From Durusdinium trenchii (taxonomy: Eukaryota; Sar; Dinophyceae; Suessiales; Symbiodiniaceae), in contig CAXAMN010027461.1 in the NCBI GenBank assembly GCA_963970005.1, positions 411,523-475,522 of the forward strand: DNA of 64,000 bases. Direction: 5' to 3'. Shown piece by piece: positions 35,197 to 44,300 of the stretch. Both the position numbers and the translations under genes were made by a program. The notes under the pieces are model-generated. The model saw only the letters and a list, made by a program, of their open reading frames with translations. It ran no database searches and had not been told where the DNA came from. Within the stretch, counting starts at the first letter, position 1, and every line of letters starts with the position of its first letter.

Positions 35197-36675
35197 CTAG
35201 AAAGGGAGGCTGGCTGCATCCATGAAGGGATGGTGTACGTCCATCATGGTATAAATCTCTAGCTTTCTCTCGTGGTTCCCTTCACGGTCAGCCTTCGTCC
35301 ACTCGTCCTGCAGCTTCAGCATGTGCTGCTTTGCCCTGAGACCTGATCTTGCCTCTGGGCCATCGAACTCAGCTAGAGCGTTAAACTCATCTTTCGTGAT
35401 CCAGGAACTTGTTGCCTGTCTCACTGTTGGATCTTCGATCCCTGACTCCGGAACTGGCAGATCTTCTTCTGCCCACTCCACTTGCTCTGGCTGCTCAGTC
35501 ACCTCCATCGATGCCGTAGGCACGTCTTCCTCACTCTCAGGCTCACGAGTCTCGATGAATCGAACAGGAATCTCGACCACTTCACCACTGTCGAGACGAA
35601 CGGTCACCGTCTCTTCACCCTCCATGGCCTCATCCTCGGTGTTCCTGTAAGGCCTCAAGTCCATAGGCCCATCATCCTTCTCACAAGCTTCCTTGTATGC
35701 CTTGATTTGGGCATGGATTCTCCTCCAATCGAAATCCCTGTTGGAACGTTGAAGGTAGTCCCAGTGCTTCCAATCCTCTTCTTTGACCTCTTCATTGTCA
35801 ACATATCCAGAAGCTTTCACTAGTCCTCGATGAATCCTCTCGATGTAACCCTTCATTGCCTTCATCTCTTCTCGCATGCCTTGCACATAGGCTCTTGTTG
35901 AGACACCGTTCACATAGGCACTGTCCTTTGCGTCTGCTATCTTCACCTTCAGCTCTTCCACCACTCGCCATAGCCACCACACAGCCAATGCGAGTCCTGC
36001 AATCATCAACATCAGTACCATGATGAAGATCATAGTGCCATAGCCAATCATCGGAGCTTCCTCCACCACTTCTGACCTCTCTGCAGTCACCTGCTCAAGA
36101 CCCCCGAAGAGGAGGATCCTGTTCAACAGCTTCGCCAGCTTGTTGATCTTGATGCCATTCATCTTGCTCTCTTCCAACCTGGTGAGCTCCTCCTCTCCAA
36201 TTCTCTCGTCAGTGCTGCTTCTGGTGTTGCACCAGTAGAGGATCAGAGTGATTCTGGATCTCGATAGCGGCTTCGTGCCCAGGTCGGCCACATTGTAGGT
36301 GGTCCCCACAGCTTTGACTTGCAGCTCCTCCTGCGCCACTAAATCTTGGGTCCACAGCAATTTGCCAGCTATGTGACGCAGCTTGCCTGGTCCTCGTCGG
36401 TGACAAAGGTGTAGTGCAGCCGAGTTATCCACGAGGCACTCATGTCTCACCGTCTCCTCCATCAAAAATTCTAGGCACCTCTTCAGGTAGATACCATCTG
36501 CGGCTGAACTCACCAAAGCGTTCAGCTCTGCCTCTGCCGACGACAATGCCACACTCTTTTGACCTCGAGAGCTGCTGAAGATCATCATCCCATTCAACAT
36601 GTGGATAGCTGCTGATGTTGACCTCCTGTGACTCTTTGATCCTGACCAATCACTATCACTGAAGGTTTCGAGCAA
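35197..36675 (-). CDS. RNase H and membrane-spanning C-terminal extension of copia Pol
   Basis: 492 codons; the Met is probably internal, since the frame should join the upstream Pol by a +1 shift. Residues 5-150 form a copia RNase H with the expected acidic positions: SDSDW (7-9), SSAEAE (48-50), VDNSAA (83) and ADLGTK (131). It degrades the RNA of the RNA-DNA hybrid. Then come a linker and one strong hydrophobic span at about 212-235 (GYGTMIFIMVLMLMIAGLAL...), and a charged helical, probably coiled-coil, region at 237-290. An acidic tail follows ('VRLDSGEVVEIPVRFIETRE', then a Glu/Pro-rich stretch) to residue 492. The last ~280 residues have no counterpart in standard copia Pol. The stop lies 36 nt before the polypurine tract. 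Confidence 0.85.
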   Translation of the reverse strand: MLETFSDSDWSGSKSHRRSTSAAIHMLNGMMIFSSSRGQKSVALSSAEAELNALVSSAADGIYLKRCLEFLMEETVRHECLVDNSAALHLCHRRGPGKLRHIAGKLLWTQDLVAQEELQVKAVGTTYNVADLGTKPLSRSRITLILYWCNTRSSTDERIGEEELTRLEESKMNGIKINKLAKLLNRILLFGGLEQVTAERSEVVEEAPMIGYGTMIFIMVLMLMIAGLALAVWWLWRVVEELKVKIADAKDSAYVNGVSTRAYVQGMREEMKAMKGYIERIHRGLVKASGYVDNEEVKEEDWKHWDYLQRSNRDFDWRRIHAQIKAYKEACEKDDGPMDLRPYRNTEDEAMEGEETVTVRLDSGEVVEIPVRFIETREPESEEDVPTASMEVTEQPEQVEWAEEDLPVPESGIEDPTVRQATSSWITKDEFNALAEFDGPEARSGLRAKQHMLKLQDEWTKADREGNHERKLEIYTMMDVHHPFMDAASLPF

Positions 36676-39600
36676 CCCACCTTGATTCCACTGTGCGGCT
36701 CACCAAGCCATGTCCTGGTTCCACCACTTCAAGCACGCTATACTGACCCCTTGTGTTCTTGAGGTATCCAACAAGTTTTCCCAACTTCTTCAAACTGCTG
36801 GTGGTAGGGCGCGACATCGTTGAAGCCAATTCTTTGATGGTATAAGAAACATCGGGCCGTTCTTGCGAGAGGTATATGCCACATCCAACCAAGGAACGGT
36901 AGAGGCTTGCCAACTCGGGCTTCAGTTCAACTGATCCATCAGGCTCAAGCACCTCCTGGCCGCAAGGAAGTTTCTGCCCTTTCACTCTTCCCATCTGCTC
37001 CTCGTATGCCTCGACCATCTGCTCGGCATACTTACCAGGCATCACTTTCAGCCCTTTCTCCATCTCCACGTATGTCCTCCGCAAGAATTGGAAGGAACTG
37101 TCCATGCCTGTCAGATGCTGTTCTGCGATCTCGAAGCTCTTCCTCAAGTCTGGGATGAACGTGTTCACCACATAGTCTTGTTCTCCAACGAACATCACAT
37201 CATCGACGTGGATCAACAGCATCATCTTCTGTCCACAACGTCCCAGGCACGGGTTGATCTGGGAAAAGACGAAGCCTCTAGCCCTCAGCCAGTTGGTCAA
37301 ATGCTCGAACCATGCCTTGGCTCCAATTCGTTGTCCTGGGAGATTTCGTTTCACTTCGAAATGCCCACTGGCGGTGCTCACCTGGGTTGGAACCGCTTGA
37401 GGGACCTGTAGGAAGGCATCTTTGATGTCGAGTGCTCCTATCGTGTAGCGAGGTCCTCCATGCTCTTCCTCCTGCTTCTTCATCAAATAGATTGCTGGAA
37501 GAAGTCGTAGTGCTTGCCCTCCAGACGCTGGGCTGTGCACATCATCTCGACGATCATTTGCGTACTCTCGAGCCACCAATCTTGATCTTCTGAGAAATTG
37601 CTTTGGTGCTCCGGGTTCATTTGTCCTCTGCTTGGCCCTCCAATCTCTCACGAACCTCGTAGTGAGATCCTTGTAGCCCTCAATCTTTCTATCCAGCGGG
37701 GTGATCACTCCCAGCCTCTCAAGTCGCTTCTCCTCCACTTCATCTGCTAGATCATCAATCCACTTGGGCGGATCTGGCGGCACTCGATCAAGCGGTGCAC
37801 TAGACCACAAAGCCTCGGGAATCTCCAGAGCCATTTCATCTTCCTCTCCGTCCTCATAGTTCCACACGGTCAACTCCTCCTCACCGATGATGTAGTCCAT
37901 GTGGTAGTACGAATCTTCACCAACCTGTGTGATCTCCACTCTCCTCTCCGTATTGGGCTCTTCCTGTTGCTTCAATCTCTTGGGATCAGGCGTTGGTGCT
38001 TCCAACGGATGGATAGGTTTCTCGATGGTCATCTTCATCTTTTTGCCTTCCACCTCTTCATACTCTGGGCTCCCTGTCTTCTGGGCCGTACTCCTGGGTG
38101 TCGAAGGAGCATGTAGAGGTCGATGATGAGGATTTGAAGGACCGGCCTGATTTCTCCTCTCATCAATAGCCATCGGTGAGGTCACCTTCACAAGCTCTGG
38201 AACCTCTTCCTCCACATAATCCTTGCGTTTGTCCTCCGCCAATCTCTTTTCTTCTGGATCTTGTGGTCCACCATTTCCATCGCCCTTCTCTCCTGTCGGT
38301 GTCTCGTCGATCAAGTCCTTTGCCTCTTCTCTCTTCCCAGCGTGGGACTTCACAAAAGCGAGGATCTCCTGAGCATCCACATCATCCGGCGACACTCCGC
38401 TGCTCGGGGGCAGCGCCTGGCTCATGGGCATGCCAACCATCGAGGCCATCCTCTTTGACGGTACAATTCTGCCTCCAAAGTTCTGCTGATACTCCCAGCT
38501 GTAGGCGGTGAACCCTTTGTAGCACATGAGGTTCTTCTTACTGGCGTCAACCATCCTCCTCATAGATCTACTCAAGTAGACCCTGTTGGCATCCCCAATC
38601 ACCCAGTTGTCTTGGATTTCCGTCTTTCCCAAGTAGATGCCAATCTTCCACTTAGGATCTGCTTTGAAACCTTGTTTCGGCTTGCAGTAGGCGAAGCAAA
38701 CTTCCCCGAAGTTGCACAACTTGCCTTCATAGGAACGACCATGGGCCAGTTCATAGCTCGTCGATCCATGGAATGGTTGGAATCTGTTGATCAGCCATGC
38801 ACTATGCCTGCACGCCCAGCTCCAAATTGGGTGTTGGCTTTGGAACCTCAGCTCAATCCTCTCGGCCAGGTCCTCCATCAAGGTCGCTGCAAGCGAGCGG
38901 ATCCTTTGGACGGCATTCTCAACCAATCCATTCCCTGCCGAGTCATAGATCTTTGTCGTCCTCATCGTAGTCTTCAGCCCCATCGCCGATCTGGCAGTCA
39001 CCAAGAGCTTGAGAATCTGGCGCAACGTAGGTTCGTTGTCACCGTAGTACTGAACCTCCTCGTGGCCCAACGCCTGGGTGAAGGCGAGCAGCTCATGGGT
39101 GATCAGACTCATTTGATTCTTTGATTTCACCGGCAAGGCTAGCAAATAGCCTGTCTGTGAGCAAACCGCGATGAGTAGGAGGGCACCACGCTCCACCTCC
39201 AGTCCAGCCTGTGCACCATCTTCTGCCTCTTCTCCAATTGCCCCTGAGCCTGAAGACTTCACATAGCAAAAGTCGAACGACACTGTGGGGCATCCCTGCT
39301 CATGGGACCTTCCCGTCCTCCGGCGCTGGTCTTGCCTGGCTCGGTGTTTCAGGCAAGCTGTACACCAAGGCTGGTAAGGTAGATGTGTGAGTTCATGTCG
39401 ACGTCTCTCTTCAACACTATGTTCACGAGCTGATGCCTGCTCCAAGGGAATGCGCTCTTCCATTGATCTTCCTTGGGCTGCTAAGTCTCTAGCCATGAGA
39501 AGCTCCAACTGGTGTTGGTGCGCCATCAACCTGTTGAAGCACTTTTGTTTTCCTCCACTCTGCCCAATGCGATAGAAGGCGCAGGCAGCTCGCAGACTCC

Positions 39601-41356
39601 GAAGGGGACTGTCCAAGGTCAGCACAATCCCATTCACTTGAAGTTGAGAAGGGACTGCCACTCCAATCTCCAGCCGTGCCTCTTGATCTTCAAGGCTAGC
39701 ACCCTGGTCACGTTCTCCACCAGGAATGTCCACTCCTTCCACTTCTTCATCCTCCACAGCCTCAGGCACTGCCAGCTCCTCCATGCCTTCAGGGCTTGGC
39801 TTGAAGTGAAATCTATCCATCACCTCGAAACCAAAGGTCTCCGGCACCGTCCCGCTTGGAGCAATGAAGGTCATCGCCCGACTCCTTTCCTCCTCCTTCA
39901 ACTCTTCAATAGGCTCCTCCTGCTCCCAGAGCCCATCAAGCGGCTCAGCCATTTCAACCAATTCCCATTGCCCACGGCGTTCCACCAGCGTCGACCTGCA
40001 CAGGCCTTCAACCTGGTCTTTGAATTCTGGCACAAACTGAGGGGTCTGGTAATGATGGCTGGAATGAATACCCAACCAAAAATCACCTTTCTTCTGCCAC
40101 CCATACCTGCCAACTGCTGTCTCTTGAAGCTCTGAGCCAAGTCTCACATTCAGTGTGCGAATCGAGCAGGGTTCGTGAATCATCCTGATGTGGGCACGAA
40201 CCACCAAGCTCTGGTTCTGAAACACCAAGGGGATCTCGATCTCGTCATGCTTGAGACACTGGGTTCTTCCATCGATGGACCAGCCTGTCCTCAACAACCT
40301 GCCATACGACAATATGGGCTGGCTCACTAGGTCGGAGAAGGTGACTCTCTCCTTGACGATCACCTCTCGCCCCTCCTTGGAGTGCACGACGATGTCCACA
40401 TCGCTATGGCCGTAGGTTTGGATCTTGGTGCCTTGTGCATCCTGGAGGTATGGACACACTCCCATTACGGGCTTCCCTTTTCCCATCAGATGCCCTGGAA
40501 AGAGGGAGGCATCTGCGCCTGAGTCCACGATCACGCTGATCATTTCTTCATTCTCACTGCCCTGGTAGTCCACCTCCATGTTCTCAATCTGCTGGTGGAT
40601 GGTGTTGATGACATATTCCCTGTCCTGTTCATCCTCACCTTCCTCGTCAGTGGCAATGCTGTAGTACTCCACTGATGACCTCGGACTCTCTTGAATCATG
40701 CGAATTGAGCCAGTCAGCGCTGTCTCTCTCAGATCAAAAACTGCTGGCTGTGAAACACGGCGAATTGCCTTTGATGCTCCATCTCCACCACTCGTAGTGC
40801 TTGTCGTGGTTGTGGCGGTCATGGATCCTTGCTGACTGCTGGATGTCATACTCGGTGCAGGTGGAGCTTCCACTTGACGCACTCTCCAACAATCTTTTGA
40901 CATGTGGCCTGGTTTCCCACACGTCCAGCACACCTCACTGGTGCCCTTTCCTTTTCCCCCCTTCTCCTTGCCTCCTTTCCCTTTGCCATTCTTGGCGCCA
41001 CCATCTGACTTGCCCTTGCCTTTGTCTTTGCCCTTGTCAGCTTTGCCCTTGCTCTTCCCCTTCTGATCCTTCCCTTTGGACTTCCCTTTATCCTTGCCCT
41101 TCTGCTGTAGGCGGTCCACCTCCATAGGCATAGGCCCCTGATCCGTGCTTGAAGTCGTGGGGCTTGTGAAAGACAATGCTCCTGCCTCATTCCATTTCGT
41201 TGTTGCATTGTCATAGGCGATCGAGCGCAGCAGAATGGCCGCTTTCATATCGGGGTTGAGCTTTCCTCCAAGCTTCTCGTACTGGTAGTAGTGCTCTTCC
41301 AACTTGAGGATTTGAGGAACAAGAGAAATTCTCATGTTGAAGCTTGGATAGGCCAA
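36656..41356 (-). CDS. Copia Gag(C-terminal)-protease-integrase-RT polyprotein
   Basis: 1566 codons, opening at a TTG because the true N-terminus lies in the gag frame. Residues 1-60 are the end of the gag core. Residues 84-140 are a Lys/Gly-rich tract, then a CCHC knuckle, C143-x2-C146-x4-H151-x4-C156, for RNA binding. The protease active site is VDSGAD at 277-282. The integrase has a zinc-binding HHCC (H654, H658, C665, C668) and catalytic D695, D773 and E813. A ~400-residue acidic/Pro-rich linker follows, then copia RT (about 1240-1490) with D1310 in ALDIKDAF and the HVDD motif at 1383-1386. All catalytic residues looked for are present. The frame ends at 36656 by a +1 break into RNase H. 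Compared with relatives, the gag core seems to skip ~30 residues near 44-47 ('LLRS' straight to 'IAYDN'), an inference. Confidence 0.92.
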   Translation of the reverse strand: MAYPSFNMRISLVPQILKLEEHYYQYEKLGGKLNPDMKAAILLRSIAYDNATTKWNEAGALSFTSPTTSSTDQGPMPMEVDRLQQKGKDKGKSKGKDQKGKSKGKADKGKDKGKGKSDGGAKNGKGKGGKEKGGKGKGTSEVCWTCGKPGHMSKDCWRVRQVEAPPAPSMTSSSQQGSMTATTTTSTTSGGDGASKAIRRVSQPAVFDLRETALTGSIRMIQESPRSSVEYYSIATDEEGEDEQDREYVINTIHQQIENMEVDYQGSENEEMISVIVDSGADASLFPGHLMGKGKPVMGVCPYLQDAQGTKIQTYGHSDVDIVVHSKEGREVIVKERVTFSDLVSQPILSYGRLLRTGWSIDGRTQCLKHDEIEIPLVFQNQSLVVRAHIRMIHEPCSIRTLNVRLGSELQETAVGRYGWQKKGDFWLGIHSSHHYQTPQFVPEFKDQVEGLCRSTLVERRGQWELVEMAEPLDGLWEQEEPIEELKEEERSRAMTFIAPSGTVPETFGFEVMDRFHFKPSPEGMEELAVPEAVEDEEVEGVDIPGGERDQGASLEDQEARLEIGVAVPSQLQVNGIVLTLDSPLRSLRAACAFYRIGQSGGKQKCFNRLMAHQHQLELLMARDLAAQGRSMEERIPLEQASAREHSVEERRRHELTHLPYQPWCTACLKHRARQDQRRRTGRSHEQGCPTVSFDFCYVKSSGSGAIGEEAEDGAQAGLEVERGALLLIAVCSQTGYLLALPVKSKNQMSLITHELLAFTQALGHEEVQYYGDNEPTLRQILKLLVTARSAMGLKTTMRTTKIYDSAGNGLVENAVQRIRSLAATLMEDLAERIELRFQSQHPIWSWACRHSAWLINRFQPFHGSTSYELAHGRSYEGKLCNFGEVCFAYCKPKQGFKADPKWKIGIYLGKTEIQDNWVIGDANRVYLSRSMRRMVDASKKNLMCYKGFTAYSWEYQQNFGGRIVPSKRMASMVGMPMSQALPPSSGVSPDDVDAQEILAFVKSHAGKREEAKDLIDETPTGEKGDGNGGPQDPEEKRLAEDKRKDYVEEEVPELVKVTSPMAIDERRNQAGPSNPHHRPLHAPSTPRSTAQKTGSPEYEEVEGKKMKMTIEKPIHPLEAPTPDPKRLKQQEEPNTERRVEITQVGEDSYYHMDYIIGEEELTVWNYEDGEEDEMALEIPEALWSSAPLDRVPPDPPKWIDDLADEVEEKRLERLGVITPLDRKIEGYKDLTTRFVRDWRAKQRTNEPGAPKQFLRRSRLVAREYANDRRDDVHSPASGGQALRLLPAIYLMKKQEEEHGGPRYTIGALDIKDAFLQVPQAVPTQVSTASGHFEVKRNLPGQRIGAKAWFEHLTNWLRARGFVFSQINPCLGRCGQKMMLLIHVDDVMFVGEQDYVVNTFIPDLRKSFEIAEQHLTGMDSSFQFLRRTYVEMEKGLKVMPGKYAEQMVEAYEEQMGRVKGQKLPCGQEVLEPDGSVELKPELASLYRSLVGCGIYLSQERPDVSYTIKELASTMSRPTTSSLKKLGKLVGYLKNTRGQYSVLEVVEPGHGLVSRTVESRWVARNLQ

Positions 41357-41897
41357 TTATTCCCTGGAGTAAGCTCATAGTGCGATTGCGGGCATTGGGC
41401 TGACAGTTGCTCAAGAGCTGACACAAGGCCTCATAGCCGTTGAAGTTCTCCACATTGCGAACCAATCCAATCAGCCTGCCCTGCACCAAGCTTCCCAGGA
41501 GGCTATACAGGAAGTGACCTCGTTGCTGTTCAGCTTCGGATAGCAACTCCCAGTCCACCTCTGCATTGAGGTCTTTCTCAATTCGTTCAACCTCCTCTTG
41601 ATATGCCCCGTCCACCACCAATAGGTATTGTTTGAACCCCCAATACCAATCTCTCCACTGCAACACTTCTTGCTCCCGATCAACCGGGTTGAAGCTGTTT
41701 GGACGGGGTATCAACTTTGCAAGATCTTTCTTGAGACTTCCTGTCACTGAACCATCTCCTCCGCCTGCCTGCGCAGAACTGGCCGTGGTTGCAGCCTGGG
41801 CAGCTTGAGATGCTGATTGGGCAGCTTGAATCAAGGCCTGGGCCAACTCCATAGTTCCACCGGGCAAGCCTGCTAGACCTTGATCAGATCCGTCCAT
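41211..41897 (-). CDS. Copia Gag, N-terminal part
   Basis: 228 codons from an ATG at 41897. An Ala/Gln-rich N-terminus (18-45) precedes the capsid-like core of the copia/UBN2 type: 'LIPRPNSFNPVDREQEVLQW', W84, 'FLYSLLGSLVQGRLIGLVRN' and 'RTMSLLQGIIG'. Sense is lost after about residue 182, and the core continues in the +1 frame ('AYPSFNMRISLVPQILKLEE'), which is the start of the 1566-codon frame. The overlap of the two frames is 146 bp. Gag packages the RNA in the cytoplasm. The shift may be programmed +1 frameshifting, a genuine mutation or an assembly error. Confidence 0.85.
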   Translation of the reverse strand: MDGSDQGLAGLPGGTMELAQALIQAAQSASQAAQAATTASSAQAGGGDGSVTGSLKKDLAKLIPRPNSFNPVDREQEVLQWRDWYWGFKQYLLVVDGAYQEEVERIEKDLNAEVDWELLSEAEQQRGHFLYSLLGSLVQGRLIGLVRNVENFNGYEALCQLLSNCQPNARNRTMSLLQGIIGLSKLQHENFSCSSNPQVGRALLPVREAWRKAQPRYESGHSAALDRL

Positions 41898-42180
41898 AGG
41901 GTCACCTTTCTCGTCTTCAAAGGCCTCTTCGATGACAGTGGCGTAGGACAGTCAGGTGTTCCTCAACCAGGTCGCTCTCTTCCAGGATATGGGCAAGGGG
42001 GTAATCGAAGGAGCTTCAAACTCTATGATGGGGTAGTCGCAAGCACCGATTGCGAGCAAACTGCCACACCAGTTTATGGACCGCGGGGGCGCAGCTCGAG
42101 ACGGGGCGCGCTGTGGGAGTTGGGTCCTGCTCCCTACCTGTCCCTGGAGCTCGGGAGAGATGCTATGCAAATCTCCGTCC
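41898..42180 (-). other. Copia 5' leader
   Basis: About 280 nt between primer-binding site and gag ATG. No open frame of note. Confidence 0.7.
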
Positions 42181-42194
42181 TTGCTCCGCTACCA
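42181..42194 (-). other. Primer-binding site, initiator-Met-tRNA type
   Basis: Minus strand TGGTAGCGGAGC... starts immediately after the 5' LTR. The plus strand CTCCGCTACCA matches the 3' end of eukaryotic initiator tRNA-Met (CTCTGCTACCA in animals) except one base. Assignment depends on the host tRNA sequence. Confidence 0.8.
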
Positions 42195-42263
42195 TGCGGA
42201 CAGGTTGTTTTGACCTCAAAAGGGGGCCTGCGGTAGACGGAGTTGAGTGGACTGATTTGCGCA
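42195..42263 (-). repeat. 5' LTR (69 bp)
   Basis: Identical to 35082-35150 over all 69 bases; TG...CA termini; abuts the primer-binding site with no gap. Confidence 0.93.
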
Positions 42264-42268
42264 GTTTT
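42264..42268. repeat. Target-site duplication GTTTT (right)
   Basis: Matches 35077-35081. Confidence 0.85.
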
Positions 42269-43354
42269 TAAGAGCGGGGCCACGCTAGAATGTCAGAATA
42301 CTTTCTAGAATGTCCGAACATATGCCCAAAAAACGCCAGACGCCAGAACATATGCCAGATAGAATGCAAGTATATGTGCAAGATAGGCACTCTCTTGGTG
42401 ATGTTGAAGCCATACACAGCTGTCTGTCATCAGCAAAAATGGTCGGGATCACTCGAAGTGAAGTCTTTTTCTTTTTTGGTATGCATTTCTCTCTTTCTTC
42501 ATTTCTTTCATTCTGTCGTTCATTCGTTCTGTCTGTCTGCCTGCCTGCCTGCCTGGCTGGCTCCCTCTCTGTCCCTCTTCCCTGACCACTGTAGCTCCGA
42601 CTTGGCAACTTTAAATCAGGAGCGTTTTCGAGCGTTTGAGTCTCCTCCGCGTTGGCCGTTACGCAGGAAGACTGACACGCTCGAGCCTTGCCATGTGCTG
42701 ATTGTATGCTGCTGTTGCCGCACATGCCGCGGCAGCTGCTGCTTCGGTATACCTCAGTCCCCAAGCAAAACTAGCCTTTGCAAGCCAAGTCGGGATTTGT
42801 AGAACGTTTCAGTATATTTTGCCAATACACTCCCTGCAGGACAAGCAAATACTACCGGGATGCTGTAGTCGACATACGTTGGGCCTTGCTGCATCCCGCT
42901 ACAAGTCCAGAAGTCACTAGAGCATCGACGCGCGTTTCTACACGCCAATGTAGCCAATGTATGTGTTCTTCTGCTGTAAAACATCAACTGGTGCGGGGGT
43001 CTTTCTGTCTAGGAGTCAAAATGTGTATACTCAATTGTTCAGCGCAACGCCTTGCATTAAAACTGACACCGTCGCAACTCCACCCGAAGTTGCGCAAAGA
43101 GCGCGCCGAATTGGACAGCACATGAGAGTGCATGTTTTTGCAGATTGACACAACGTCACACCAATAATTCGGGCCCACTCATCTCTAGGCTTCCCGGCGA
43201 GAAGTATGGGTTTTGGCCATTTGCCTTGAAGCACAGCGATCATTTATTTTGCGGACGCATGGCGCGCGCCCTTTTCCCATCCATGTCGAAAAGCAAATTG
43301 CGATTCCCTGGGCTATTGTCACAAGAAAGCTTAAGTGAAACAGGCCAGCCAGCT
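42269..43354. other. Unassigned stretch
   Basis: A pyrimidine-rich run with CTGCCTGCC units at about 42485-42570. No gene recognised. Confidence 0.4.
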
Positions 43355-43745
43355 TTATATTATATCACAGGGCGGCCGCCCATGTGGGGGCACTTTTGCG
43401 CCTGACGCTGCCTCCGTTTATTGCCGCCGTGTTGGGAACTCGTTGGCGCCGCATTCCCTGACGCTCCTTTCCCCACTGACGCCGCCTCCCCGCCTGACGC
43501 CGCCTAACGACGCCGCATTCCCTGACGCCGCTTCCTGGTCTGACAGCGCATACCCCCCTGACGCCGCCTATTGACGCCGCATTCCTTGACGCCGCGTTCC
43601 TGTCTGACGCCGCATACCTCCCTGACGCCGCCTATTGACGCCGCATTCCATGACGCCGCGTTCCTGTCTGACGCCGCATACCTCCCTGACGCCGGCTATT
43701 GACGCCACATTCCCCGCGTCAGGCCGCGTTCCCCATTGACGTTGC
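43355..43745 (+). repeat. 64-bp satellite (4 x 16 bp) with cap module
   Basis: Starts with TTATATTATATCACA (43355-43369), then the palindrome GGGCGGCCGCCC (43370-43381), then GGGGGCACTTTT (43386-43397). Tandem TGACGCCGC(A/C)(T/C)-type 16-mers follow. Full units begin at 43557, 43621 and 43685, giving a 64-bp period. The same cap elements occur at 49211-49255. Confidence 0.85.
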
Positions 43746-44300
43746 GTGATTATATCCTTGAATCGAAATGGCCCTTGCGACCGGGGGCCGTTTCCAGGGT
43801 TAGAAGTTGGCGGCAGCGTCAGGCGCGAAATCTGTTGGTGTTGTGCTTTATAGCTTCGAAATACCCCGGGCCTCTCCTGACATAATTCTCACCGTGTTTA
43901 CAGTGACTCGGATCAACTGTTTATTTGATTTTATCTGAGCAAATTAAAAAAATTCGTGGGTCGTCGGTTATTTTCGTTAAATCGGAAACGAAATTACGTG
44001 ACGTCGTTGGAAATATGAAATTAAGTGACCTCTGGAAGACCTAGCACCCCAACCAGCGCACGCACCCAGTTGTGGACGTGGCTTGGTTGGGGTGACCGTT
44101 GCGGTGAGCACCTGCATGGCGAGGCCGCTGTTTGAATCTTCTGTCCTGGGAGAGATCCGGTTGCAGGCAGTGGACTGGATGCCTGCAAACAGCATTGCGT
44201 ATTCTCTTTTCGATCCCTCCAATGCTTGGGGGTGTTGACCCTACGCTCATGTCGTGTGGGTTACAAGAGTTTGGCTTTGGAGGTGGTTCCAAAATCCGGT
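43746..44300. other. Unassigned stretch
   Basis: No gene or repeat recognised. Confidence 0.4.

Larger units (their letters stand above)
35082..42263 (-). mobile_element. Ty1/copia-type LTR retrotransposon, structurally complete
   Basis: A 7182-bp element on the minus strand. It is bounded by identical 69-bp LTRs and a 5-bp GTTTT duplication, with primer-binding site and polypurine tract each abutting an LTR. Coding order is gag, protease, integrase, RT, RNase H, the copia order (integrase before RT). An additional membrane-spanning extension follows RNase H. Two +1 frame breaks separate gag from the rest and RT from RNase H. LTRs of 69 bp are far below the usual 100 bp to several kb. Identical LTRs and an intact duplication suggest recent insertion, though 69 bp gives little resolution. 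Confidence 0.93.
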
